In this document: positions 25,663 through 34,381 of the stretch, in pieces
Layout of the letters: each line of letters begins with the position of its first letter
Position numbering within the stretch: position 1 is the stretch's first letter
Translations under genes and position numbers: made by a program
Source of the DNA: Halodurantibacterium daqingensis
Lineage (GTDB): Bacteria; Pseudomonadota; Alphaproteobacteria; Rhodobacterales; Rhodobacteraceae
Direction: 5' to 3'
Length of the DNA: 64,000 bases
Assembly (NCBI RefSeq): GCF_042666235.1
Contig: NZ_JBHTFQ010000009.1
Span: 1-64,000 of the forward strand
The notes under the pieces: generated by a model
What the model saw: only the letters and a program-made list of their open reading frames with translations
What the model was told of the DNA's origin: nothing
Databases searched by the model: none

Positions 25663-26208
25663 ATGCACTATGTAACAAAATCACTTCTGCTGGTCGCCGT
25701 TCTGGGCCTGGCAGCCTGCAGCAACGCAAATCGCTTCGGCTCTGGCTCCGGCACGGGTGCGGGGTTTGGCGACGGTGGCTATGGCGCGGGCGGCTTTGGC
25801 AGTGTCGATACTGCGGGGCTGGGCAGCGCCAGCGATCCGACCTCGGCGGCCTATTTCCAGCAGACGGTCGGGGACCGGGTGTTCTTTGCCGTGGATCAAA
25901 GCACGCTCTCGCCCGAGGCGCGTGATACGCTTGGTCAGCAGGCGCGCTGGCTGACCACCAACCGCGACTACCAGATCATCATCGAAGGCCATGCCGACGA
26001 ACAGGGGACGCGCGAATACAACCTTGCGCTTGGTGCGCGCCGTGCAAGCTCGGTGCAGGAATTCCTGATCAGCCAGGGCATCAGCCCCAACCGGATGCGC
26101 ACGGTCAGCTATGGCAAGGAGCGCCCGGTCGAGGTCTGTTCGAATGAGGCCTGCTATTCCCGCAACCGCCGCGCCGTGACGGTCATTTCGTCCGGCATTG
26201 GCAGCTGA
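25663..26208 (+). CDS. pal: Peptidoglycan-associated lipoprotein Pal
   Basis: A 181-residue outer-membrane lipoprotein. The lipobox is LGLAAC with lipidated Cys19, followed by a Gly-rich linker. The C-terminal OmpA-like domain (about 70-181) contains IIIEGHADEQGTREYNLALGARRA, which binds diaminopimelate in peptidoglycan. A longer open frame begins inside tolB, but ATG 25663 gives the proper lipoprotein signal. Confidence 0.96.
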   Translation: MHYVTKSLLLVAVLGLAACSNANRFGSGSGTGAGFGDGGYGAGGFGSVDTAGLGSASDPTSAAYFQQTVGDRVFFAVDQSTLSPEARDTLGQQARWLTTNRDYQIIIEGHADEQGTREYNLALGARRASSVQEFLISQGISPNRMRTVSYGKERPVEVCSNEACYSRNRRAVTVISSGIGS

Positions 26209-26222
26209 GCATGAGGCAGGCC

Positions 26223-27056
26223 ATGACCCGGTTCCGGGCAATTGCGGCTGCTGTGATCCTTGGCGTTCTGACGCCCGGGATTGCGGCGGCACAGGACGCT
26301 GAAACGCTGGCCGATATCCGGCGCGAGTTGCGGGAGCTGTCGTCGCAGATCACCGGATTGAGGTCCGAATTGTCGACGACGGGCGCGGCACCGGGTGGCT
26401 TTGTCTCGGGCTCGCTTCTGGAGCGGGTCGATGTGATCGAGGCCGAGTTGGCGCGCCTGACCTCGCGCACCGAGGAACTGGAACTGCGGATCAACCGCAT
26501 CGTTCAGGACGGCACCAACCGCATCGGCGACCTCGAGTTCCGTCTTGTCGAGCTTGAGGGCGGCGACCTCGGCGCGATTGGCGAAACACGTCCCCTCGGC
26601 GGAGAAACCACAGGCGGTGCGGCACCTGCGCCGGCCCCGGCAGCGCCGCCGGCAGATCAGGGCGCACAGCTTGCGGTAGGAGAGCAGGCAGACTTCGATC
26701 GGGCCCGGGAGGTGCTCGATCAAGGTGACTTTCGCAGCGCCGCGAACCTCTTTGAGACCTTCACCGAGACCTACACGGGCGGCCCCCTGACCGGTGAGGC
26801 GCATTACCTGCGCGGCGAGGCGCTGCTTGCCCTTGGCGAGACATCGGGTGCCGCGCGGGCCTATCTGGAAAGCTTCTCGGGCTCGCCCGAGGGGCAGCGG
26901 GCGCCGGACGCCTTGTTCAAGCTGGGCGAAACGCTGGGCGCATTGGGACAGCAGAACGAAGCCTGCGTGACGCTGGCCGAGGTGGGCGCGCGCTATCCCG
27001 GCCATCCGGCGCGCGATCAGGCGGTTTCGGCGATGAACGCGTTGCGGTGCAATTGA
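26223..27056 (+). CDS. cpoB: Tol-Pal system coordinator CpoB (YbgF)
   Basis: A 277-residue periplasmic protein: signal peptide to about AAAQ (residue 24), a coiled-coil segment (about 28-95, with regular ELRELSSQI and LTSRTEELELRI heptads), a Pro/Ala linker and C-terminal TPR repeats (from about 160). It coordinates septal wall synthesis with outer-membrane constriction. ATG 26223 is chosen over 26211 because GAGGCAGG lies just before it. Its end overlaps the tilS start. Confidence 0.9.
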   Translation: MTRFRAIAAAVILGVLTPGIAAAQDAETLADIRRELRELSSQITGLRSELSTTGAAPGGFVSGSLLERVDVIEAELARLTSRTEELELRINRIVQDGTNRIGDLEFRLVELEGGDLGAIGETRPLGGETTGGAAPAPAPAAPPADQGAQLAVGEQADFDRAREVLDQGDFRSAANLFETFTETYTGGPLTGEAHYLRGEALLALGETSGAARAYLESFSGSPEGQRAPDALFKLGETLGALGQQNEACVTLAEVGARYPGHPARDQAVSAMNALRCN

Positions 27057-28282
27057 CGCTTGTCGCGGCCTTTGCTGAGGCGATCGGCGCGCTTGTACCG
27101 CCGGACCAGCCGCTGGGTGTCGCAGTTTCGGGCGGGGGGGATTCCCTCGCCCTTCTGCATTTGCTGCACGCCTGTGGCTATCGTCCCGCAGTAGCCACCG
27201 TGGATCACGGGCTGCGGCCTGAATCGGCCGCGGAGGCGCAGCTGGCGGCTGTCCAATGCAGAAGTCTGGGCCTGAGCCACACGACCTTGCGCTGGCACGG
27301 CTGGACCGGTCACGGCAACCTTCAGGCTCATGCCCGTGACGCCCGCCGGCAGTTGCTGGCCGATTGGGCAAAGGCTGCTGGGGTCGCCCATATTGCCCTT
27401 GGCCATACCCTTGACGATCAGGCGGAAACGGTGCTTCTGCGGCTTGCGCGCGGGGCGGGCGTCGACGGGCTGTCGGGCATGGCAATCAGCAGCAGGGCGA
27501 ACGGTATATGGTGGTTGCGGCCGCTGCTGGGGGTTCGCCGGGAGGACCTGCGCAACTATTTGCGGCTGCGCGGCATTGTCTGGGCCGAGGATCCGTCGAA
27601 CACCGATACCCGATTCGAGCGTGTGCGGATCCGCGCGGCGCTGAACGCGCTGGAGCCTTTGGGAATCACGCCCCGGGGCCTTGCCGCCAGCGCCGAACGC
27701 CTGGCCGAGGCACGTACGGCGCTTGATGCACAGGCCGACGAACTGGCGCGGCAGATCGTGACCGTGGATCATGGCGATCTTGTGATCGACAGGGCGGCGC
27801 TGTTGCGCCTGCCTGTCGAACTGCGTCGGCGCCTGCTGGTCCGGGCGCTGCAATGGGTGGCACCGGCCGCCTATCCGCCGCGCGCCAGCGCCGTTCAGGC
27901 CGCTTTGCGGGCAGTCGAGGCGCGCAAGCGCCACACGGTTCATGGCTGCCTTCTGGGCGCAGGGCAGCGGCTTCGTATCTGCCGCGAGCCGGCGGCGGTG
28001 GCTGGTTTGTGCTGCACACCCAACAGCTTGTGGGACGGGCGCTGGCGGCTTGAGGGTCCGGTCCGCCCGGGGGTGATGCTGCGGGCGCTGGGCGAGGCAG
28101 GTCTTGCGCAGCTTGATTCCGGGATCCGGCCCCTTGTTCCGCGGGCAAGTCTTCTCGCCTCTCCGGCGGTCTGGGAAGGCGATCGCCTGATCGCGGCGCC
28201 GCTGGCCAATGACGGCTCGGGCTGGCAGGCAAGGCTGGTTCCGCCCTGCGACAGCTTCGGCTTTGGGTGTTTATCGCATTGA
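27047..28282 (+). CDS. tilS: tRNA(Ile)-lysidine synthetase
   Basis: A 411-residue enzyme that converts the wobble C of tRNA-Ile(CAU) to lysidine, needed for AUA decoding. The PP-loop is SGGGDSLAL near residue 29 (SGGSDS in many relatives), followed by the HTLDDQAETVLLRLARG motif. The C-terminal part is less conserved, as usual. It starts at GTG 27047 inside cpoB, overlapping it by 10 bases. ftsH follows after 71 bases, a common pairing. Confidence 0.93.
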   Translation: MQLTLVAAFAEAIGALVPPDQPLGVAVSGGGDSLALLHLLHACGYRPAVATVDHGLRPESAAEAQLAAVQCRSLGLSHTTLRWHGWTGHGNLQAHARDARRQLLADWAKAAGVAHIALGHTLDDQAETVLLRLARGAGVDGLSGMAISSRANGIWWLRPLLGVRREDLRNYLRLRGIVWAEDPSNTDTRFERVRIRAALNALEPLGITPRGLAASAERLAEARTALDAQADELARQIVTVDHGDLVIDRAALLRLPVELRRRLLVRALQWVAPAAYPPRASAVQAALRAVEARKRHTVHGCLLGAGQRLRICREPAAVAGLCCTPNSLWDGRWRLEGPVRPGVMLRALGEAGLAQLDSGIRPLVPRASLLASPAVWEGDRLIAAPLANDGSGWQARLVPPCDSFGFGCLSH

Positions 28283-28353
28283 ACCCCACGCACTAATCTC
28301 TATCTTAGCGGCAGGTCAGCAGGCTCTGGCTGAAGAAGTGAGGAGTATCCCCT

Positions 28354-30279
28354 GTGGGCAACGCGCGAAACATCGCATTCTGGGTCGTCCTGTTCCTGCT
28401 GATTCTGGCACTGTTCAATCTGTTCAGCGGCGGGCAGTCCTCGATGACCGGCCAGCAGGTGCCTTATTCCGAATTCGTCCAGCGGGTCGACGCTGGCGAG
28501 GTTGCCCGCGTCGAATTGAATGGCGAGCGTGTCAATGCCCGGACGCGCGACGGCCAGCAGTTTTCCACCATCCGCCCCGAAGGGGATGACATCGTGCCCC
28601 GGCTTCTGGCGCAGGACGTGACGGTCGATGCCCGGCCGCAACAGCAGTCGGGCTTCCTGTCGATGATTTCGCTGTGGCTGCCGTTCCTTGTGCTGATCGG
28701 CATCTGGATCTTCTTCATGAACCGGATGCAGGGTGGCGGGCGTGGCGGCGCAATGGGCTTTGGCAAATCCAAGGCAAAGCTTCTGACGGAAAAGCACGGG
28801 CGCGTCACCTTCGACGACGTTGCCGGGATCGACGAGGCCAAGGACGACCTCGAGGAAATCGTCGAGTTCCTGCGCAACCCGCAGAAGTTCAGCCGGCTCG
28901 GCGGCAAGATTCCCAAGGGGGCGCTCCTGGTTGGCCCCCCGGGAACCGGCAAGACGCTTCTGGCCCGGGCCGTCGCCGGTGAGGCGGGCGTTCCGTTCTT
29001 CACCATATCGGGCTCGGATTTCGTGGAAATGTTCGTTGGCGTTGGCGCAAGCCGCGTGCGCGACATGTTCGAACAGGCCAAGAAGAACGCCCCCTGTATC
29101 GTCTTCATCGATGAGATCGACGCGGTGGGCCGGTCGCGGGGCGTGGGCTATGGTGGCGGCAATGACGAACGCGAACAGACGCTGAACCAGCTTCTGGTGG
29201 AAATGGACGGTTTCGAGGCGAATGAAGGCATCATCATCGTTGCCGCGACCAACCGCCCGGACGTTCTGGACCCGGCGCTGCTTCGCCCGGGCCGTTTTGA
29301 CCGGCAGGTGCAGGTGCCGAACCCGGACATCAAGGGCCGCGAAAAGATCCTGTCGGTCCACGCCCGCAAGACACCTTTGGGTCCGGACGTTGACCTGCGC
29401 ATCATCGCGCGCGGGACGCCGGGATTTTCTGGCGCCGATCTTGCAAACCTCGTGAACGAGGCGGCGCTGATGGCCGCGCGCGTGGGCCGGCGCTTCGTGA
29501 CGATGGATGATTTCGAAAACGCCAAGGACAAGGTGATGATGGGGGCGGAGCGCCGCTCGATGGTCATGACCGAAGAAGAGAAGAAGCTTACCGCCTATCA
29601 CGAGGCTGGCCACGCGATCGTCGGACTGAACGTCCCGCAGCATGATCCGATCCACAAGGCGACCATCATCCCGCGCGGGCGCGCCCTTGGTCTGGTCCTG
29701 TCGCTGCCCGAGCGCGATCAGCTGAGCGTCACCTACACCAAATACAAGTCCAAGATTGCGATGGCGATGGGCGGCAAGGTTGCGGAAGAGCTGATCTTCG
29801 GCAAGGAGAACGTGACCTCGGGCGCGACCTCGGACATCCAGCAGGTGACGCGGATCGCCCGGGCGATGGTGACGCAGTTCGGGTTTTCGGAAAAGCTCGG
29901 CAATATCGACTATGCCAATGAACGCGAGAGCTATCTTGGCAGCTATGGCGGCGGGACCAACCATTCCGGCACCACGCAGAAGATGATCGATGACGAGGTC
30001 AAGGCCATCGTCGACGAGGGCTATGACACCGCTCGGCGCATCCTGACCGAAAAGATGGACGATCTGCACCGGCTTGCAAACGGGTTGCTGGAATACGAGA
30101 CCCTGACCGGGCCCGAGATTCAGCGGGTCATCAACGGCGAGCCGTTGAAACGAGGGGACGATCTTGATGATGCGCCGCCCTCGGGCGGGAACAAGCCCAG
30201 CGTCACGGCGATTCCCAAGACGTCAAAACCTCGGCCGCCAAGCTCTGGCGGCGGCATGGAGCCCGAACCCTCGGCATAG
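28354..30279 (+). CDS. ftsH: ATP-dependent zinc metalloprotease FtsH
   Basis: A 641-residue inner-membrane AAA protease. Two transmembrane helices (about 5-23 and 103-121) flank a periplasmic domain. The AAA domain has Walker A GPPGTGKT at 194-201, Walker B VFIDEIDA, and the second region of homology near RPDVLDPALLRPGRFDR. The zinc site is HEAGH at 416-420. It degrades membrane and regulatory proteins as a hexamer. Translation begins at GTG 28354, with GAGGAG 9 bases upstream. A UUCG-loop terminator follows. Confidence 0.97.
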   Translation: MGNARNIAFWVVLFLLILALFNLFSGGQSSMTGQQVPYSEFVQRVDAGEVARVELNGERVNARTRDGQQFSTIRPEGDDIVPRLLAQDVTVDARPQQQSGFLSMISLWLPFLVLIGIWIFFMNRMQGGGRGGAMGFGKSKAKLLTEKHGRVTFDDVAGIDEAKDDLEEIVEFLRNPQKFSRLGGKIPKGALLVGPPGTGKTLLARAVAGEAGVPFFTISGSDFVEMFVGVGASRVRDMFEQAKKNAPCIVFIDEIDAVGRSRGVGYGGGNDEREQTLNQLLVEMDGFEANEGIIIVAATNRPDVLDPALLRPGRFDRQVQVPNPDIKGREKILSVHARKTPLGPDVDLRIIARGTPGFSGADLANLVNEAALMAARVGRRFVTMDDFENAKDKVMMGAERRSMVMTEEEKKLTAYHEAGHAIVGLNVPQHDPIHKATIIPRGRALGLVLSLPERDQLSVTYTKYKSKIAMAMGGKVAEELIFGKENVTSGATSDIQQVTRIARAMVTQFGFSEKLGNIDYANERESYLGSYGGGTNHSGTTQKMIDDEVKAIVDEGYDTARRILTEKMDDLHRLANGLLEYETLTGPEIQRVINGEPLKRGDDLDDAPPSGGNKPSVTAIPKTSKPRPPSSGGGMEPEPSA

Positions 30280-30283
30280 CGTC

Positions 30284-30310
30284 AGGCCCCGGTTCGCCGG
30301 GGCTTGTTCT
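30284..30310 (+). terminator. Rho-independent terminator after ftsH
   Basis: A 7-bp stem, GCCCCGG (30286-30292) and CCGGGGC (30297-30303), closes a TTCG tetraloop and is followed by TTGTTCT. It lies just after the ftsH stop and closes the long rightward group that begins at ruvC. Confidence 0.75.
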
Positions 30311-30350
30311 GCTTGCGGGTAATCCCGCGTCAGCCTTACCGGAGAGTCAT

Positions 30351-30956
30351 TTGCCCGTCTTGCGCCCCACCCGCTTCCATGGCCGCATTGAATGGTTGGG
30401 CATCGTCCCTGACCGCGGCGCGAGCCTTCGCGCCCGCGCCGTTGACCAGGTGGCCGCGCTTTTCTCCGGTCCCGAGGGCGAGGCCCATGGCGGGCTGACC
30501 CGCCCCTCGTGCAGCCGCGTCAGCGCGCAGTATCGACGGGGCACCCCGATCCGCAACACGCGGCAGTTCAGCATCCTCGCGCATGAGGATCTCACCGTGA
30601 TTGCGGCGGCGATGGGCCTTGCTTCGCTTGATCCGGCGCTTCTGGGGGCGAACATGGTCGTTTCGGGTATCCCGGATTTTTCGCATCTGCCACCAGCCTC
30701 GCGCCTTCAGGCCGCAAGCGGCGCCACCCTGACCATCGATCTTGAGAACCGCCCCTGCACGCTGCCTGTCCCTGAAATCGATGCCGAAGTGCCAGGGGCC
30801 GGGCGCCGCTTTCCTGCCGCAGCCCGGGGGCGGCGCGGGGTCACTGCCTGGGTCGAGGCGGAAGGTCTGTTGAATCTGGGGGACACGTTGCGCCTGCATG
30901 TCCCCGACCAGCCCGTCTGGGCATGTCTCGACGAGGCAAGGGCGGCGGGCGGCTGA
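30351..30956 (+). CDS. MOSC-domain-like protein
   Basis: A 201-residue protein that reads like a MOSC (molybdenum cofactor sulfurase C-terminal) domain: RGTPIRNTRQFSILAHEDL, a GANMVVSGIPDFSHLPPASRL segment, and a later LENRPCTLPVPEI containing the conserved cysteine. The start is TTG 30351, with GGAGAG four bases upstream; no in-frame ATG is nearby. The role is inferred only at family level, probably sulfur transfer or N-hydroxylated substrate reduction. It stands between the ftsH terminator and fhs. Confidence 0.7.
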   Translation: MPVLRPTRFHGRIEWLGIVPDRGASLRARAVDQVAALFSGPEGEAHGGLTRPSCSRVSAQYRRGTPIRNTRQFSILAHEDLTVIAAAMGLASLDPALLGANMVVSGIPDFSHLPPASRLQAASGATLTIDLENRPCTLPVPEIDAEVPGAGRRFPAAARGRRGVTAWVEAEGLLNLGDTLRLHVPDQPVWACLDEARAAGG

Positions 30957-31041
30957 AACGGCCACGCCTTCCGCGTGAAAGCCGCTGCCCTTTCAACGGC
31001 GGAACGGTATAACCGGCGGAACAACCCGGGGGACTGTTGCC

Positions 31042-32718
31042 GTGACCTTCAAGACCGATATCGAAATTGCCCGCGAAGCCCGCAAGCTGCCGATTCAGGA
31101 GATCGGTGGCAGACTGGGGATCCCGGCGCAGGATCTGCTGCCCTATGGCCATGACAAGGCCAAGGTCGGGCAGGACTTCATCCGTTCCCTTGCCGGCCGG
31201 CCGCAGGGCAAGCTGATCCTGGTGACGGCGATCAACCCGACGCCTGCCGGCGAAGGCAAGACCACCACCACGGTTGGCCTGGGTGATGGTCTGAACAGGA
31301 TCGGGCGCAAGACGGCCATCTGCATCCGCGAGGCAAGCCTGGGGCCCTGCTTCGGAATGAAGGGCGGTGCGGCGGGCGGTGGCTATGCCCAGGTGGTGCC
31401 TATGGAGGACATGAACCTTCACTTCACCGGCGATTTCCACGCGATCACCAGCGCGCATAACCTGTTGGCCGCGATGATCGACAACCACATCTACTGGGGC
31501 AACGCGCTGGAGATCGACACGCGGCGCATCACCTGGCGCCGGGTCATGGACATGAATGACCGGGCGTTGCGTGATGTCGTCGTGGGGCTGGGTGGCGTGC
31601 CCAATGGATTTACCCGTCAGACCGGCTTTGACATCACTGTTGCCTCCGAAGTCATGGCGGTTCTGTGTCTGGCGGCCGATCTCGACGATCTGCGTCACCG
31701 GCTTGGCAATATCGTGATCGGCTATCGCCGCGACCGCGGTCCTGTCACCTGCCGCGACATCGGGGCAGACGGTGCGATGACCGTGCTTCTGAAGGATGCG
31801 ATGCAACCCAACCTGGTGCAGACGCTGGAACATACGCCCGCCTTCGTTCATGGCGGACCCTTCGCGAACATTGCCCATGGCTGCAATTCGGTGATTGCCA
31901 CCCGAACCGCGCTGGCGCTTGCCGATTTCGTTGTGACCGAGGCGGGATTCGGTGCCGATCTTGGTGCCGAGAAGTTCTTTGACATCAAGTGCCGGAAGGC
32001 GGGGCTGGCGCCTGCAGCGGCAGTGGTCGTGGCGACGGTCCGGGCGCTCAAGATGAACGGCGGCGTGGCGCGGGCCGATCTCGGCCGGGAAAACGTTTCG
32101 GCGGTGGCCGAGGGCTGCGTGAACCTCGGGCGGCACATAACCAATGTGCGGGCCTTCGGCGTGCCGGTTGTGGTGGCGATCAACCATTTCGCCTCTGACA
32201 CGGCCGCGGAAATCGCCGCGGTTAAGGACTATGTCGCGCAGGTCGGCGCCGAAGCCATCCTGTGTCGACACTGGGCCGAAGGCTCGGCCGGGATCGTGGA
32301 GCTGGCCGAACGTGTTGCGGCGCTGGCAGAGGCAGGCACCGCGGCGTTCGCCCCGCTTTATCCCGACGACATGCCGCTGTTCGACAAGATCGAGACCATC
32401 GCCCGCAAGATCTATCACGCCGACGGGGTCATTGCCGATGCAGCGCTGCGCGATCAGTTGCGGGCCTGGGAGGCAGCCGGCCACGGCCATCTGCCGGTCT
32501 GCATGGCCAAGACGCAATACAGTTTCAGCGCCGATCCGAACCTGCGCGGCGCACCCGAGGGGCACAGCATTCCGCTGCGGGAACTGCGCCTTTCCGCCGG
32601 CGCAGGCTTTGTCGTCGCCATCTGTGGCGAGATCATGAGCATGCCGGGGCTGCCCCGCCAGCCGGCTGCCGAAGCAATCATGTTGAACGATCTCGGCCAG
32701 ATCGAGGGGCTATTCTGA
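31042..32718 (+). CDS. fhs: Formate-tetrahydrofolate ligase
   Basis: A 558-residue enzyme making 10-formyltetrahydrofolate from formate, THF and ATP. The ATP-binding loop is PTPAGEGKTTTTVGLGDGL near residues 66-84, and the C-terminal ends with family sequence (GEIMSMPGLPRQPAA). Start is GTG 31042. It is followed after 57 bases by folD, so the pair runs the folate C1 branch in both directions. Confidence 0.96.
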   Translation: MTFKTDIEIAREARKLPIQEIGGRLGIPAQDLLPYGHDKAKVGQDFIRSLAGRPQGKLILVTAINPTPAGEGKTTTTVGLGDGLNRIGRKTAICIREASLGPCFGMKGGAAGGGYAQVVPMEDMNLHFTGDFHAITSAHNLLAAMIDNHIYWGNALEIDTRRITWRRVMDMNDRALRDVVVGLGGVPNGFTRQTGFDITVASEVMAVLCLAADLDDLRHRLGNIVIGYRRDRGPVTCRDIGADGAMTVLLKDAMQPNLVQTLEHTPAFVHGGPFANIAHGCNSVIATRTALALADFVVTEAGFGADLGAEKFFDIKCRKAGLAPAAAVVVATVRALKMNGGVARADLGRENVSAVAEGCVNLGRHITNVRAFGVPVVVAINHFASDTAAEIAAVKDYVAQVGAEAILCRHWAEGSAGIVELAERVAALAEAGTAAFAPLYPDDMPLFDKIETIARKIYHADGVIADAALRDQLRAWEAAGHGHLPVCMAKTQYSFSADPNLRGAPEGHSIPLRELRLSAGAGFVVAICGEIMSMPGLPRQPAAEAIMLNDLGQIEGLF

Positions 32719-32775
32719 GGTTGAACCCGGGCGGGGTCCGGTGCAGAACCAGCCCATCGTCCGGAGGAGAGCGAG

Positions 32776-33666
32776 ATGACAGCGCAGATAATCGACGGAA
32801 AGGTCTTTGCAGCGCGGGTGCGGGGACAGGTGGCGCAGGGCGTCACAAAGCTGAAGGCGCGGGGGATCACGCCTGGCCTTGCGGTGGTGCTGGTGGGCGA
32901 TGACCCGGCAAGCGAGGTCTATGTGCGCAACAAGGGCCGGCAGACTATCGAGGTCGGCATGGCGAGCTTCGAACACCGTTTGTCCGCCGACACCTCCGAA
33001 GCGGATCTTCTTGCGCTTGTCAAACGGCTGAATGCCGATCCGGCGGTGCATGGCATCCTTGTGCAACTGCCGCTGCCGAAGCATCTGAACGCCGATCTGG
33101 TGATCAACGCGATCGACCCGGCCAAGGATGTCGACGGCTTTCACATCCTGAACGTGGGCTTGTTGGGGACAGGACAGAAGGCGATGGTGCCCTGCACGCC
33201 GCTGGGCTGCCTGATGATGCTGCGCGATCAGCTTGGGCGGCTCGAAGGGCTGAACGCGGTTGTCGTAGGGCGTTCAAACATCGTGGGCAAGCCGATGGCG
33301 CAGCTGCTGCTGGGCGAAAGCTGCACGGTGACCATTGCACACAGCCGCACCCGCAATCTTGCGGACGTGTGCCGGGGGGCGGATATCCTGGTGGCAGCCG
33401 TCGGACGCCCCGAGATGATCCCTGGCGACTGGATCAAGCCGGGGGCAACCGTGATCGACGTCGGCATCAACCGCGTTGACGCTGGTGCAGGCAAGACCCG
33501 GCTGGTGGGGGACGTGCAGTTCGAAACCGCCGTCAAGGTGGCGGGGGCGATTACGCCGGTTCCCGGAGGCGTGGGGCCGATGACCATCGCCTGCCTGCTG
33601 GCGAACACCCTGACCGCGTGCTGCCGCGCGCATGACCTGCCGGAACCGGAAGGCCTTACCGTCTGA
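32776..33666 (+). CDS. folD: Bifunctional methylene-THF dehydrogenase/cyclohydrolase
   Basis: A 296-residue FolD that interconverts 5,10-methylene- and 10-formyl-THF with NADP. Family landmarks are YVRNKGR near 50, the VQLPLPKHL motif, KDVDGFH, VVGRSNIVGKPMAQLL for NADP binding and TPVPGGVGPMT near the C-terminus. GGAGGAGAG precedes the ATG. The last 11 bases overlap the convergent pdeM gene. Confidence 0.96.
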   Translation: MTAQIIDGKVFAARVRGQVAQGVTKLKARGITPGLAVVLVGDDPASEVYVRNKGRQTIEVGMASFEHRLSADTSEADLLALVKRLNADPAVHGILVQLPLPKHLNADLVINAIDPAKDVDGFHILNVGLLGTGQKAMVPCTPLGCLMMLRDQLGRLEGLNAVVVGRSNIVGKPMAQLLLGESCTVTIAHSRTRNLADVCRGADILVAAVGRPEMIPGDWIKPGATVIDVGINRVDAGAGKTRLVGDVQFETAVKVAGAITPVPGGVGPMTIACLLANTLTACCRAHDLPEPEGLTV

Positions 33667-34333
33667 GCCTCTGGCCCGGCATGGGCACCATGTGCAGCCG
33701 CCGTCCCAGAAGGATCGCCCGCGCATCGGCATCGAACAGTTCCGAAAGCGGCGCGCTGTCACACCAGAGCCCGCCTGTATAGGTGCCATAGGCCGGCAGG
33801 ATCAGCCGGTGGCGATCCATCAGGAAGCACGGCCGGGCAATGCGCTGCCCGCCCAGATTCAGCCGCGCCTTGGGGTGGTAGTGGCCGGAAATCTCGCCCT
33901 CGGCACCCGGAACGGCGATGTGGCGGAACACGATATGTCCGATCCGCAGCTCTGCCAGATGCGTGCCACTCAGCGTCAGCGGCGCGGGGTCGTGATTGCC
34001 GGCAATCCAGAACCATTCACGCCCCGCCTGCAGCCGGGTCAGCCAGGCAAGCGCGGTTTCAGGCAAGGCCTCGGCGGCGGCCGTGTCATCAAAACTGTCA
34101 CCAAGGCAGACCAGGCTCCGCGCATCGGTGGCTGCGATATCCGCTTCGAGCCGCGACAGCGTCTCCTGAACCTCATAGGGGGGCAGAAGGCTGCCGCCAC
34201 GCCGGGCAAGCCGTTCGGACTTGCCCAGATGCAGATCAGAAACGCATAACAGCCGCGCCTCTTCCCACCAGAGCGCGCCCGATTGCAACGCGGTCAGGCG
34301 CGCCCCGGCGAGGACAAGATCAAGTCGTTCCAT
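33656..34333 (-). CDS. pdeM: Ligase-associated DNA repair phosphoesterase PdeM
   Basis: A 225-residue calcineurin-like metallophosphoesterase. Metal motifs: CVSDLHLGKSERL (I), CLGDSFDD (II), IAGNHD (III) and GHYHPK (IV-V). The sequence matches the nuclease found with an Lhr-like helicase, a beta-CASP exonuclease and an ATP-dependent ligase in a bacterial DNA repair set. The helicase lies immediately upstream (48 bases), but exonuclease and ligase genes are not beside them here. The stop overlaps folD by 11 bases on the opposite strand. Confidence 0.9.
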   Translation of the reverse strand: MERLDLVLAGARLTALQSGALWWEEARLLCVSDLHLGKSERLARRGGSLLPPYEVQETLSRLEADIAATDARSLVCLGDSFDDTAAAEALPETALAWLTRLQAGREWFWIAGNHDPAPLTLSGTHLAELRIGHIVFRHIAVPGAEGEISGHYHPKARLNLGGQRIARPCFLMDRHRLILPAYGTYTGGLWCDSAPLSELFDADARAILLGRRLHMVPMPGQRLRR

Positions 34334-34381
34334 GACCTTCGTCTGCCGCAGGCGGTCGGGCGCTGCAAGAGCAAGCCGCCG

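Noticed and set aside
28300..30069. Open frame of 589 codons on minus, opposite ftsH
   Set aside because: ftsH is certain. The reverse frame shows only complementary codon patterns.
30957..31041. Possible riboswitch before fhs
   Set aside because: Only 85 bases, with no conserved fold that I could recognise.
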